NCBI GenBank assembly: GCA_964571235.1 | Contig: CAZNAI010000004.1 | Coordinates: forward strand, 558,001-622,000 | Direction of reading: 5' to 3' | Source: JACRAV01 sp964571235 | GTDB taxonomy: Bacteria > Zixibacteria > MSB-5A5 > GN15 > FEB-12 | DNA length: 64,000 nucleotides | In this document: one piece after another, positions 24,897-33,874 of the stretch | Numbering within the stretch: the stretch's first letter is position 1 | Layout: every line of letters begins with the position of its first letter | Position numbers and translations under genes: made by a program | The notes under the pieces: model-generated | Told to the model about the DNA's origin: nothing | Seen by the model: only the letters and a program-made list of their open reading frames with translations | The model's database searches: none

Positions 24897-26387
24897 ATGG
24901 GATCGGACGTCTTCAAAAATTTCATAAACGGCAAATGGGTTGATTCCGAATCGGGGCAGACATTTGAAAACCGGAATCCTGCCAACACAAACGAGGTGGT
25001 CGGGCTTTTTCAGAAGTCGACGGCCAATGATGTCAAGCGGGCGATCGACGCCGCCGCTGAGGCCTACAAGACCTGGCGACTATTTCCCGCGCCGAAGCGG
25101 GGAGAGCTACTGTACAAACTGGCCGAGGATATTCTCGCACATAAAGAAGAATATTCGCGCGATATGACCCGAGAGATGGGGAAAGCGATTGCCGAAACCC
25201 GCGGCGATGTCCAGGAAGCGATCGACATGACGTTTTATATGGCCGGTGAAGGCCGCCGTCTGTACGGCATGACGACACCTTCGGAGTTGCCCAATAAGTT
25301 CAACATGACCGTCCGCCAGCCGCTTGGTGTCTGCACATTTATCACGCCGTGGAATTTCCCAATGGCGATACCGTCGTGGAAAATGATGCCGGCGCTGATC
25401 TGCGGAAATACTGTTGTCGTTAAGCCTGCTACCGACACGCCGCTGTCTGTTGTTAACCTGATGAAATCGTGCGAGCGGGTGGGTATTCCAGCGGGTGTGG
25501 TAAACCTGGTGACCGGACCTGGAGGGCCGCTTTCTGATGCACTGATTTCTGATGACCGGGTGAAAGTTGTTTCGTTTACCGGCTCGACTGAGATTGGGCG
25601 CAAAGTGTCGATGTCGTGCGCGGCGAAATTCAAACATTCGTGTCTTGAGATGGGCGGGAAGAACGTGCAGATCGTGATGGACGACGCCGATCTGGAACTG
25701 GCGGTTGAGGGAGTGCTGTGGGGTGCGTTCGGCACTACCGGTCAACGATGTACTGCAACCAGCCGATTGATCTGCCACAAGAGTGTAGTCGAGAAAGTAT
25801 CACAGATGCTGGTCGACCGGGCCTCGAAGATCAAAGTTGGTGACGGACTCCAAGAGGCGGTTCAAATGGGACCGTGTGTCAATCAGTCGCAACTGGACAC
25901 AGTGCTGTCGTATATCGAGATCGGCAAGAACGAAGGCGCCAAGTTACTCTCCGGCGGCAAACGGCTGACCGGTGGCGACTACGACAAAGGATTCTTTGTT
26001 CAGCCGACCATTTTTGGCGGAGTCACCCAGTCGATGCGGCTTTGGAAAGAAGAAATCTTTGGGCCGGTGCTCAGTATCGGATCGTTTGATAACTTTGACC
26101 AGGCCGTCGCCATGGCCAACGACACGATCTACGGATTGTCGGCCTCGATCTACACGCGCGATATCAACAATGCGTATCGGGCGATGCGCGATGTCTACAC
26201 CGGTATTTTCTATGTCAATGCTCCGACGATCGGCGCCGAGACTCATCTGCCATTCGGTGGCACGAAAGACACCGGGAACGGGCATCGTGAGGCCTCAACT
26301 GCGGCCCTTGACGTGTATAGCGAGTGGAAATCGGTCTATGTCGATTTCTCCGGACGAATCCAACGGGCGCAGATTGATAACCAGTAA
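24897..26387 (+). CDS. NAD(P)-dependent aldehyde dehydrogenase
   Basis: Oxidises an aldehyde to the acid. The 496-residue protein has all family elements: TPWNFPMAIPSWK for cofactor binding, FTGSTEIGRK, the general base E in LEMGGKN, catalytic C in GQRCTATSR, and EEIFGPVLSI. The C-terminal LPFGGTKDTGNGHREAS and EWKSVYVDFSGR are typical of a clade sometimes annotated as aminoadipate- or pyrroline-type semialdehyde dehydrogenase; the substrate is not decidable. ATG 24897 is chosen because GGAG sits 6 bases upstream; ATG 24885 has none. A 154-base gap to the next gene suggests separate transcription. Confidence 0.93.
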   Translation: MGSDVFKNFINGKWVDSESGQTFENRNPANTNEVVGLFQKSTANDVKRAIDAAAEAYKTWRLFPAPKRGELLYKLAEDILAHKEEYSRDMTREMGKAIAETRGDVQEAIDMTFYMAGEGRRLYGMTTPSELPNKFNMTVRQPLGVCTFITPWNFPMAIPSWKMMPALICGNTVVVKPATDTPLSVVNLMKSCERVGIPAGVVNLVTGPGGPLSDALISDDRVKVVSFTGSTEIGRKVSMSCAAKFKHSCLEMGGKNVQIVMDDADLELAVEGVLWGAFGTTGQRCTATSRLICHKSVVEKVSQMLVDRASKIKVGDGLQEAVQMGPCVNQSQLDTVLSYIEIGKNEGAKLLSGGKRLTGGDYDKGFFVQPTIFGGVTQSMRLWKEEIFGPVLSIGSFDNFDQAVAMANDTIYGLSASIYTRDINNAYRAMRDVYTGIFYVNAPTIGAETHLPFGGTKDTGNGHREASTAALDVYSEWKSVYVDFSGRIQRAQIDNQ

Positions 26388-26450
26388 GCGAGAGATGATA
26401 CAGTGAAGCAACCGCCCCGTTATACAATTCCGCCTGACCGGATGATCCAG

Positions 26451-26478
26451 TTCATCTGGTTGTCGTCGTCGATATAAT
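26451..26478 (+). promoter_or_regulatory. Probable promoter for the GTPase-like gene
   Basis: A perfect TATAAT at 26473-26478 with a poor -35 (TTCATC, 16-base spacer). It lies 64 bases before the chosen start at 26542. Confidence 0.4.
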
Positions 26479-26541
26479 CTTCCGGCTGTAGGGCAAATGA
26501 AGCAGAAACAAGAACGAGAAACCAGTCAGGAGCAAACGACA

Positions 26542-27915
26542 ATGAATAAGCGGAAAAAGATCATTATCATGGGCGCGGCCGGCCGCGATTTCCATAATTT
26601 CAATACCCTCTATCGCGACAACGAAACAGTGGAAGTGATCGCGTTCACGGCCACGCAGATTCCGGATATCGACGGACGCAAGTACCCGGCGCAATTGGCC
26701 GGCAAGCTCTATCCAAAGGGAATTCCGATTTTCCCGGAGAGCGATCTATTCAGTCTGATCAAGACGCATGGAATCGACGAGGTTATCTTCTCGTATTCCG
26801 ATGTGTCGTATCAGTACGTGATGGAGAAGGCGGCGCATGTGATGGCCGCCGGTGCTCGATTTGCGTTCGAAGGTGGTCGCCCGACCATGATTAAATCGAA
26901 AAAGCCGGTGGTGGCCGTGTGCGCGGTGCGCACCGGTAGCGGCAAGTCGCAGACTACCCGCAAAGTAGCCAAGACCCTTCAGGCGCTCGGCAAGAAGGTA
27001 GTAGCGATTCGTCACCCTATGCCGTACGGCGACCTTACCAAGCAGGTCTGTCAGCGATTTGCGTCTCTTAAAGACCTGGTCAAACACAACTGCACAATCG
27101 AGGAGCGGGAAGAGTACGAACCGCATATTGTCAACGGCATCACGGTCTATGCTGGTGTCGACTACGAAGTGATTATCCGTCAGGCGGAAAAAGAAGCCGA
27201 CGTTATTCTCTGGGACGGCGGCAATAACGACATGCCGTTCTACGCGCCGGACATTCACATCACGGTGGTCGATCCGCACCGTCCGGGTCATGAGCGCACG
27301 TACTACCCCGGCCAGAACAATCTGATCATGGCCGATGTGATCGTGATCAACAAGATCGATTCGGCTGATCCGGATTCAATCTCCGAGGTTCGGCAGAGCA
27401 TTGCTACCTATAATCCGAACGCAATCGTGATCGACGGCGCCTCGCCGATTCAGGTATCCGATGCCGCCGCACTGCGTGGCAAAAAAGTTTTGGTTGTCGA
27501 AGACGGCCCGACACTCACTCACGGCGAGATGAAATATGGCGCCGGTGTGGTGGCGGCCGAGCGGTTCGGCGCGGCCGAACTGGTCGACCCGCGTCCGTAC
27601 GCGGTTCGTTCGATTGCGGCGACCTACGAAAAATATCCCGATATCGGCATTCTGTTGCCGGCAATGGGGTACGGCGACAAGCAAGTCAAAGACCTTGAAG
27701 ACACGATCAACAAGGCCAAGTGTGATTTGGTGGTGATCGCCACGCCGATCGATTTGGGAAAGATCGTCAAGATCAACAAGCCGAGTGTGCGGGTATTTTA
27801 CGATCTGCAGGAACTGGGCGAACCGAATTTGATGACAGTACTCGGCGCCAAATTCGGCCGGAAGAAAAGCGGCGCAAAGAAGAGCGCGAAGAAGAAAGCC
27901 GGTCGTCGCCGCTAA
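26542..27915 (+). CDS. Cyclic 2,3-diphosphoglycerate synthetase-like P-loop protein
   Basis: This 457-residue protein resembles archaeal cyclic 2,3-diphosphoglycerate synthetase and its bacterial homologues, often annotated simply as GTPase. The N-terminal Rossmann-like half starts KKIIIMGAAGRDFHNFN. A P-loop GSGKS lies at 132-136 (CAVRTGSGKSQTTRK), with WDGGNNDMPFY, VVDPHRPGHE and VINKID-type nucleotide-domain motifs after it. The last ~20 residues are a lysine/alanine-rich tail. The start is ATG 26542 with AGGAG 9 bases upstream; an earlier ATG at 26497 is less likely. Carbamate kinase follows after 31 bases, a pairing that hints at a shared pathway. True activity is unknown. Confidence 0.78.
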   Translation: MNKRKKIIIMGAAGRDFHNFNTLYRDNETVEVIAFTATQIPDIDGRKYPAQLAGKLYPKGIPIFPESDLFSLIKTHGIDEVIFSYSDVSYQYVMEKAAHVMAAGARFAFEGGRPTMIKSKKPVVAVCAVRTGSGKSQTTRKVAKTLQALGKKVVAIRHPMPYGDLTKQVCQRFASLKDLVKHNCTIEEREEYEPHIVNGITVYAGVDYEVIIRQAEKEADVILWDGGNNDMPFYAPDIHITVVDPHRPGHERTYYPGQNNLIMADVIVINKIDSADPDSISEVRQSIATYNPNAIVIDGASPIQVSDAAALRGKKVLVVEDGPTLTHGEMKYGAGVVAAERFGAAELVDPRPYAVRSIAATYEKYPDIGILLPAMGYGDKQVKDLEDTINKAKCDLVVIATPIDLGKIVKINKPSVRVFYDLQELGEPNLMTVLGAKFGRKKSGAKKSAKKKAGRRR

Positions 27916-27946
27916 CGGCCCGACCGGAAATTGATAGATACGTGCG

Positions 27947-28900
27947 ATGACACCGCACCGCAAAACAGCAGTGGTTGCGCTGGGTGGAAATGCCATCACT
28001 CAGCCGGGCCAGGAGGACACGATTGCGAACCAGTTTGCCAACACGCGCAAGTCGCTTGACGGCATCATTGAACTGGCGCGCGACGGATACAATCTGGCAG
28101 TCACTCACGGCAATGGTCCGCAGGTGGGGAATGCCCTCCTGCGGATCGAACTTGCACGCGGCAAGGCACCGATTCTGCCGCTGGGTGTGCTGGTTGCCGA
28201 TACTGAAGGCGGCATGGGATATATGATCGAGCAGTCGCTTCAAAATCGTCTCAAGCAGGAAGGGATTGACCGTCCGGTGGTGACGGTCATCACTCAGATG
28301 CTGGTCGACGAACATGATCCGGCTGTGACGAATCCGACCAAATTTGTCGGCCAGTTCTACACCGAAGACGAATCCCGCATCTATTCACAAACGCGTGGCT
28401 GGCAAATGAAAAAAGATGCCGATCGGGGATGGCGTCGCGTCGTTCCGTCACCCAGACCTATCAAAGCGATTAATGCCGAAGTGATTCGCAATCTTGTCGA
28501 CTCGGGCGTGATTGTGGTCGCGACCGGCGGTGGCGGGATACCGGTGTACGTAGATGACCGAGGATTGCTCGAAGGAATGGATGCCGTTATCGACAAGGAT
28601 CTTGGTTCGGCGGTATTAGGCCGAGAAATCGGGGCCGAAGTGCTGTGCATTCTGACTTCGGTCGACAAAGTCGCGATCAACTATGGCAAGCCGGATCAGA
28701 AAGAGCTGGATGAGTGCAGTCTCTCCCAGCTCAGAACATATCGCGACGAAAAGCACTTTCCGGCCGGATCGATGGGCCCAAAAGTCGACGCCGCTATCGA
28801 GTTCATCTCGCGCGGCGGAAAGATGGTGGCGATCTCGTCGTTTGGAAATGCCCGCAAAGCGTTGGTCGGCGAGGCAGGCACTCGGGTCGTGCCAGACTAA
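27947..28900 (+). CDS. arcC: Carbamate kinase
   Basis: Interconverts carbamoyl phosphate + ADP and carbamate + ATP, usually to gain ATP from arginine or purine catabolism. The 317 residues show the amino-acid-kinase fold with VVALGGNAI at the start, THGNGPQVGN, VVATGGGGIPV and LTSVDKVAINYG, and the C-terminal GSMGPKVDAAIEF. No arginine deiminase or ornithine carbamoyltransferase is nearby, so it is not a standard arc operon. It lies between the cyclic-DPG-synthetase-like gene and the nucleotidyltransferase gene, with 2 bases before the latter. Confidence 0.95.
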   Translation: MTPHRKTAVVALGGNAITQPGQEDTIANQFANTRKSLDGIIELARDGYNLAVTHGNGPQVGNALLRIELARGKAPILPLGVLVADTEGGMGYMIEQSLQNRLKQEGIDRPVVTVITQMLVDEHDPAVTNPTKFVGQFYTEDESRIYSQTRGWQMKKDADRGWRRVVPSPRPIKAINAEVIRNLVDSGVIVVATGGGGIPVYVDDRGLLEGMDAVIDKDLGSAVLGREIGAEVLCILTSVDKVAINYGKPDQKELDECSLSQLRTYRDEKHFPAGSMGPKVDAAIEFISRGGKMVAISSFGNARKALVGEAGTRVVPD

Positions 28901-28902
28901 CC

Positions 28903-30300
28903 ATGAATCAGTTACCTGAGGAAATAGTGCAGACGATTTGTCAGTCCGGTAAAATCTACGAAGTCGGTGGCGTGGTGCGCGACCGTCTGCTTGGGATTGA
29001 CACCTCGCCCAAGGATCGCGATTACCTCGTGACTGGTATCCCATACGAAGAACTCACCCGACTGCTCAAGCCACATGGTCGTGTAGAGTTGGTTGGCAAG
29101 AGCTTTGGTGTGATTAAGTTCACGCAATTCCGCGACGGTCAGCCGATCACTAGTGATATTGCCCTGCCGCGCAAAGAACATTCAACCGGAGTTGGGCACA
29201 AAGATTTTGAAGTTAATTTCGATCCGAATCTATCGGTCGAGGAAGATCTGGCGCGTCGGGACTTTACTATCAACGCCATGGCGCTTTCGCTCGCTGACAA
29301 GACGATAGTCGATCCACTGGATGGCCAGAAAGACCTGGCGGCACGCACACTTCGGATGACTTCAGCGAAGTCATTCGAAGAAGACCCGCTCCGGATGCTC
29401 CGCGCTGTGCAATTCGCCGCACGATTTGAATTCCAGATCGAGCCGGAGACATTCGCGGCGATGAAAAAGCACGCCGCGTTGATTCAATCGGTTTCGGCAG
29501 AAAGAGTCGGCGAGGAACTGAACAAGTTGCTCTTATTGGCGGCCAAGCCGTCGATTGGGTTTCGGCTTTTGCAACAGTCGGGACTGCTTAAGTTCATCAT
29601 GCCCGAACTTGACCTCTGTGTCGGAGTCGATCAACCGGGGCCGTATCACAAATACGATGTGTTCGAGCACACCTTGCATGTAATTGACGCCGCCCCCGCG
29701 CGATTGCGCGTTCGCTTGGCGGCCGTTTTCCATGATATACGCAAGCCGCAGGCAAAGCGTCCTGCGCCGGAAAATCGCGCCACATTTTACGGCCACGAAG
29801 TCACCGGTGCGCGGGCCGGAGTGGAAATCATGAGGCGGCTCCGCTATCCGCAGAACGTGACCGACGAAGTTGCCACATTAGTCGAGCGCCATATGTTTAC
29901 CACTGACGTAACCGACAAAGGTCTGCGCCGACTGGTCAAGCGTGTAGGGGTAGACCTGATTTTTGATTTGCTCGATCTGCGCCGGGCCGATGTCGCCGGG
30001 CAGGGGATGGGCGGCAAGACTGAAGATGTCGACCAGTTCGAGCAAGCAATTCGCGATGAACTTGCCAAAAAGCCACCCTTTGGATACTCTGACTTGGCAA
30101 TTAACGGGACTGACTTGATGGAAATGTTTTCGATTCCGCCGGGTCCAGTGGTCGGAAAAATTCTCGCATACTTGATGGATCGGGCGCTGGATGATCCGCA
30201 GATCAACTCGCGAGAGCGGCTGGTTGATCTCGCCCGTACCTACTACGAAGAAATACGTGAACGTGATGATACATTACATCGGAAAGGCACTGTTTCATGA
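28903..30300 (+). CDS. CCA-adding enzyme / poly(A) polymerase family with HD domain
   Basis: This 465-residue class II nucleotidyltransferase has the head motif EVGGVVRDRLLG, the metal-binding pair in KDRDYLV, RRDFTINAMALS, and the neck EDPLRMLRAVQFAARF. A C-terminal HD phosphohydrolase-like domain (KYDVFEHTLHVIDAAP, then VFHDIRKPQAKR) follows. Members either add CCA to tRNA 3' ends, add A only, or polyadenylate. HD-containing ones often act as CCA or A-adding enzymes; the exact activity cannot be read. The start is ATG 28903. The TGA overlaps the sucC ATG by 4 bases, tying it translationally to the TCA block. Confidence 0.9.
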   Translation: MNQLPEEIVQTICQSGKIYEVGGVVRDRLLGIDTSPKDRDYLVTGIPYEELTRLLKPHGRVELVGKSFGVIKFTQFRDGQPITSDIALPRKEHSTGVGHKDFEVNFDPNLSVEEDLARRDFTINAMALSLADKTIVDPLDGQKDLAARTLRMTSAKSFEEDPLRMLRAVQFAARFEFQIEPETFAAMKKHAALIQSVSAERVGEELNKLLLLAAKPSIGFRLLQQSGLLKFIMPELDLCVGVDQPGPYHKYDVFEHTLHVIDAAPARLRVRLAAVFHDIRKPQAKRPAPENRATFYGHEVTGARAGVEIMRRLRYPQNVTDEVATLVERHMFTTDVTDKGLRRLVKRVGVDLIFDLLDLRRADVAGQGMGGKTEDVDQFEQAIRDELAKKPPFGYSDLAINGTDLMEMFSIPPGPVVGKILAYLMDRALDDPQINSRERLVDLARTYYEEIRERDDTLHRKGTVS

Positions 30301-31436
30301 AAGTGCATGAATATCAGGCGAAACAGATATTCGCCAAGGCGGGCATTCCTGTTCCGCCGGGGGACATAGCGACAACGCCGCACGAAGCGGTCGAGATCGC
30401 TCGCAAAGTAAACAAACCAGTTATGGTAAAAGCGCAGGTGCATGTCGGCGGTCGCGGCAAGGCAGGCGGCGTGCAATATGCCGAAAACGCCGAGGCGGCT
30501 CAGGTACTGGCGACTAAGATACTTGGTATGGACATCAAGGGACTCAAGGTCAAAAAAGTTCTGGTCACTGCCGCTGAAGAGATTCTCTCGGAGTCGTACG
30601 TAGGCATTATCGTCGACCGCGCCAAACAGTGCCCGGTCATCATGGTCTCTGCGGCCGGTGGAGTGGATATCGAAGAAGTTGCCGCCAAGACCCCTCAGAA
30701 GATCCATAAGCTCTGGGTTGATCCCAATAACGGTCTCCGTGCTTATCAGGCCCGCAATCTGGCCTACAAACTGTATCGCGATCCGGGACAGGTGCGTCAG
30801 GCGACCGATATCATCATGAAACTGTACGGTGTCTTTTGGTCGGCCGATGCGACCTTAGCCGAGATCAATCCGCTGGTGACCACGCCAGGTGGGAATGTTA
30901 TCGCGCTTGACGCCAAGCTCAATATCGACGACAACGCGCTGTATCGTCAGCCGGAGATTGCCGCGATGCGCGACACCGACGCCGAAGTGCCCGAAGAAGT
31001 CAAAGCCCGCGAGGCCGACCTGTCGTTTGTCAAACTCGACGGAAATATCGGATGTGTAGTCAACGGCGCCGGTCTTGCAATGGCGACGATGGATCTGGTA
31101 AAACGGTATGGTGGCGAGCCGGCCAACTTTCTGGATATCGGAGGATCATCAAATCCGCGCAAAGTAGTTTCGGCGCTTGAGATCATCTTGTCTGATCGAA
31201 ATGTGAAATCGATTTTGTTTAACATTTTTGGCGGGATTACCCGGCTTGACGATGTCGCCAATGGCATCGTGGCGGCCTTCAATGAACTCAAGCCGCGAGT
31301 CCCCGTGGTGATCCGGCTGACCGGCACCAACGAAAAAGAAGCGACCAAAATTCTGGCCGGGATGAAACTTCCCACCGCCCGCACTCTTGATGAAGCGGTG
31401 AAGACGGCAATTGATATGGCAAAGGCGGAGGCGTAA
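30297..31436 (+). CDS. sucC: Succinyl-CoA synthetase beta subunit (ADP-forming type)
   Basis: Substrate-level phosphorylation step of the TCA cycle, with SucD. The ATP-grasp N-terminal half starts MKVHEYQAKQIFAKAGIPVP and contains KAQVHVGGRGKAGGV. The C-terminal half has NGAGLAMATMDLVKRYGG, FLDIGGSS and NIFGGITRLDDVA. The 379 residues are normal length. It starts within the stop of the CCA-type gene and is followed by sucD after 6 bases, opening a ten-gene run of TCA-related genes. Confidence 0.97.
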   Translation: MKVHEYQAKQIFAKAGIPVPPGDIATTPHEAVEIARKVNKPVMVKAQVHVGGRGKAGGVQYAENAEAAQVLATKILGMDIKGLKVKKVLVTAAEEILSESYVGIIVDRAKQCPVIMVSAAGGVDIEEVAAKTPQKIHKLWVDPNNGLRAYQARNLAYKLYRDPGQVRQATDIIMKLYGVFWSADATLAEINPLVTTPGGNVIALDAKLNIDDNALYRQPEIAAMRDTDAEVPEEVKAREADLSFVKLDGNIGCVVNGAGLAMATMDLVKRYGGEPANFLDIGGSSNPRKVVSALEIILSDRNVKSILFNIFGGITRLDDVANGIVAAFNELKPRVPVVIRLTGTNEKEATKILAGMKLPTARTLDEAVKTAIDMAKAEA

Positions 31437-31442
31437 CCGATC

Positions 31443-32420
31443 ATGGCAATATTCATAGACAAAAAGACCAAACTCGTCGTGCAGGGAATCACAGGCCGCG
31501 ACGGCGCGTTCCATGCCGAACAGATGAAGAAATACGGTACCGACGTTGTTGCCGGCGTCACGCCCGGCAAGGGCGGCTCCAAAGTCGCCGGCATTCCGGT
31601 GTACAATTCTGTTGAAGAAGCAGTGGCGGCAACAAATGCGAATTCGTCGATTATCTACGTCCCGCCGGCGTTCGCCGCCGACGCGATCTACGAAGCGGCT
31701 GATGCAGGAATCAAATTGATAGTTTGTATCACTGAAGGTGTCCCCGCCAATGATATGCTTAAGGCGGTGCAGTATGTGAAGGCCAAAGGTGCAAGGCTGA
31801 TCGGCCCCAACTGCCCCGGGCTTATTTCGCCTGAACTTGCCAAAGTCGGCATCATGCCGGGTACTATCGTGAAGAAAGGATCGGTCGGTGTTGTTTCGCG
31901 CTCTGGAACGCTCACCTATGAAGCGATTTGGGCGCTCACACAGGCCGATATGGGTCAGACCTCGTGCATCGGTATCGGCGGTGATCCGATCATCGGGACA
32001 AACTTCATTGATTGTCTGGCCGCGTTCGAGGCCGATCCCGCCACCAAATCGATTGTCATGATCGGTGAGATCGGTGGCTCGGATGAAGAGACCGCCGCCG
32101 CGTTTATCAAGGCCCATGTTACAAAGCCGGTGGTCTCGTTTATAGCTGGACAGACGGCGCCTGCCGACAAGCGGATGGGTCACGCGGGCGCGATTGTTTC
32201 CGGAGGCGCCGGAACAGCCAAGGGCAAGATCGAAGCGCTCAACGCGGTGGGAATTCCAGTAGCCGGTTCTCCTACTGAAATACCGGTGCTACTCAAAGAA
32301 CAGATCAAGAAGTTTGCATCAAAATCCAGCCGGACAGTTTCTACCAAGAAGTCGCCTGCAAAGAGCACCGCGAAAAAGCCGGCCACGACCAAAGCAAAAT
32401 CAGCCGGTAAGAAAAAGTGA
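31443..32420 (+). CDS. sucD: Succinyl-CoA synthetase alpha subunit with lysine-rich C-terminal tail
   Basis: Binds CoA and carries the phosphohistidine. Key parts are VQGITGRDGAFHAEQM at the CoA site, the ITEGVPANDML block, GPNCPGLISP, and the active-site histidine in MGHAGAIVSGGAGTAKGK. The catalytic core ends near residue 290, the usual full length. A tail of ~35 residues rich in K, A, T and S follows (KSPAKSTAKKPATT... ending AGKKK), resembling histone H1-like tails. Nothing indicates a frameshift. The tail's purpose is unknown; a similar tail ends the protein at 26542. Confidence 0.96.
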   Translation: MAIFIDKKTKLVVQGITGRDGAFHAEQMKKYGTDVVAGVTPGKGGSKVAGIPVYNSVEEAVAATNANSSIIYVPPAFAADAIYEAADAGIKLIVCITEGVPANDMLKAVQYVKAKGARLIGPNCPGLISPELAKVGIMPGTIVKKGSVGVVSRSGTLTYEAIWALTQADMGQTSCIGIGGDPIIGTNFIDCLAAFEADPATKSIVMIGEIGGSDEETAAAFIKAHVTKPVVSFIAGQTAPADKRMGHAGAIVSGGAGTAKGKIEALNAVGIPVAGSPTEIPVLLKEQIKKFASKSSRTVSTKKSPAKSTAKKPATTKAKSAGKKK

Positions 32421-32462
32421 TCGAGAATTATTGATGTTGATATATCGAGATAAGGAGTCAAT

Positions 32463-32726
32463 ATGACTGCGCCGGGCACTGCAGGTGAGGCGGATGCCAA
32501 ACCTGCCGCCAAGAACAAGTATGGTTTCTCCAAAGATAATCTCCCGCTCGCGATAAACATGAAATGGTGCAAGGCCTGCAACCTGTGCATAGCCATGTGT
32601 CCGACGCAGGTGTTTGAACCAGACCGCGATGGCAAACCGATTCAGGCCAGACCGGAGGCCTGCACTCAGTGTACAATCTGCTGGGTGCACTGCCCGGACT
32701 TTGCCATAGTCTCAACCGCGAAGTGA
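32463..32726 (+). CDS. korD: 2-oxoglutarate:ferredoxin oxidoreductase delta subunit (2x 4Fe-4S ferredoxin)
   Basis: An 87-residue protein with two 4Fe-4S motifs, CKACNLCIAMCP and CTQCTICWVHCP, plus an Ala/Lys-rich N-terminal leader. This is the ferredoxin-like subunit of four-subunit oxoacid:ferredoxin oxidoreductases, passing electrons from the TPP site to ferredoxin. The ATG at 32463 follows a perfect AAGGAG with 6-base spacing. The alpha subunit starts 11 bases after its stop. The assignment as 2-oxoglutarate rather than pyruvate enzyme rests on adjacency to sucCD. Confidence 0.9.
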   Translation: MTAPGTAGEADAKPAAKNKYGFSKDNLPLAINMKWCKACNLCIAMCPTQVFEPDRDGKPIQARPEACTQCTICWVHCPDFAIVSTAK

Positions 32727-32737
32727 GGCGTGCAGAA

Positions 32738-33874
32738 ATGGCAAAAACACCACGAAAACTACTGCAAGGGAATATCGCTTGTGTTCAGGGAGCGCTCTAC
32801 GCCGGCATGGACTTTTTCGCCGGTTACCCAATTACTCCTTCGACTGAACTGGCCGAAGGGAGCGCCCGCGAACTGCCGAAAATCGGTGGGCGATTTATAC
32901 AAATGGAAGATGAGATTGCGTCCATTGCCGCCGCTATCGGAGCCTCGGTCTCCGGACGCAAAGCAATGACCGCGACCTCCGGGCCGGGCTATTCACTGAT
33001 GGTCGAGTTGATCGGCTATGCCTTCATAACCGAAACGCCGCTGGTAATTGTCAACGTCCAGCGCGGGGGACCATCGACCGGCCTTCCCACTAAAGTAAGC
33101 CAGTCAGATACGATGCAAGCCCGCTGGGGAACCCACGGCGACTACACCGCGATTGCGGTGGCGCCATCGACTGTCGCCGATGCGGTCACGGAGACCATTC
33201 GCGCATTTAATCTGGCCGAGAGGTTTCGCACGCCGGTGACAGTTCTGATGGACGAAGTCATCGGCCACATGCGCGAGCTGATAGCTTTGCCCGAGCCGGG
33301 AGAAGTGCCGGTGTTCAACCGTGTGAAGCCGACAGTGCCGCCGGATAAATTCGAGCCGTTTGCGATGACACCCAATTTAGTGTCACCAATGGCCGGTTAT
33401 GGAGAGGGATACCGGTTTAATGTGACGGGCTTGACTCACGATACGATGGGATTTTCCACCAACCGCGCCGACGAGATTTTCCCCAAGCTCGACAAACTCC
33501 GCAATAAGATCATGAATTACACCGATGAAATCGTCAAGATTCGCACCGAGATGATGGACGACGCTGAGATCGCGTTCATCGCCTACGGATCGGTGGCCCG
33601 CGCGGCGCTTCAGGCGGCCTCGCTGGCGCGACAGGCGGGAGTGAAAGTCGGTGTGGTACAGCTCTACACCATCTGGCCGTTTCCCGACAAACAAATCAGG
33701 GAACTAACGTCGCGGTGCAAGAGTGTGATCGTGGCCGAACTCAACATGGGGCAGATTATCACCGAAATCGAGCGCGTATTGCCTCGTGATAAAAAGATTC
33801 ACGCAGTTCAAAGATACGACGGCGACATCCTTACGCCGATGCAGTTGCTGGAAAAGCTGGAGGAGGTACTCTAA
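32738..33874 (+). CDS. korA: 2-oxoglutarate:ferredoxin oxidoreductase alpha subunit
   Basis: This 378-residue subunit contains the N-terminal pyrimidine-binding half (GYPITPSTELAEGSA, MEDEIASIAAAIGAS, TATSGPGYSLMVE) with the catalytic-type glutamate region, the RGGPSTGLPTKVSQSD stretch diagnostic of oxoacid:ferredoxin oxidoreductases, and a C-terminal transketolase-C-like half (IAYGSVARAALQA, LYTIWPFP). Converts 2-oxoglutarate + CoA to succinyl-CoA with ferredoxin, reversible in the reductive TCA cycle. The ATG at 32738 is used. The stop shares one base with the korB ATG. Confidence 0.95.
   Translation: MAKTPRKLLQGNIACVQGALYAGMDFFAGYPITPSTELAEGSARELPKIGGRFIQMEDEIASIAAAIGASVSGRKAMTATSGPGYSLMVELIGYAFITETPLVIVNVQRGGPSTGLPTKVSQSDTMQARWGTHGDYTAIAVAPSTVADAVTETIRAFNLAERFRTPVTVLMDEVIGHMRELIALPEPGEVPVFNRVKPTVPPDKFEPFAMTPNLVSPMAGYGEGYRFNVTGLTHDTMGFSTNRADEIFPKLDKLRNKIMNYTDEIVKIRTEMMDDAEIAFIAYGSVARAALQAASLARQAGVKVGVVQLYTIWPFPDKQIRELTSRCKSVIVAELNMGQIITEIERVLPRDKKIHAVQRYDGDILTPMQLLEKLEEVL

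Noticed and set aside
31149..32183. Long minus-strand frame (344 codons) opposite sucC-sucD
   Set aside because: It mirrors two certain genes, has no family pattern, and is rich in residues expected from antisense reading of GC-rich codons.
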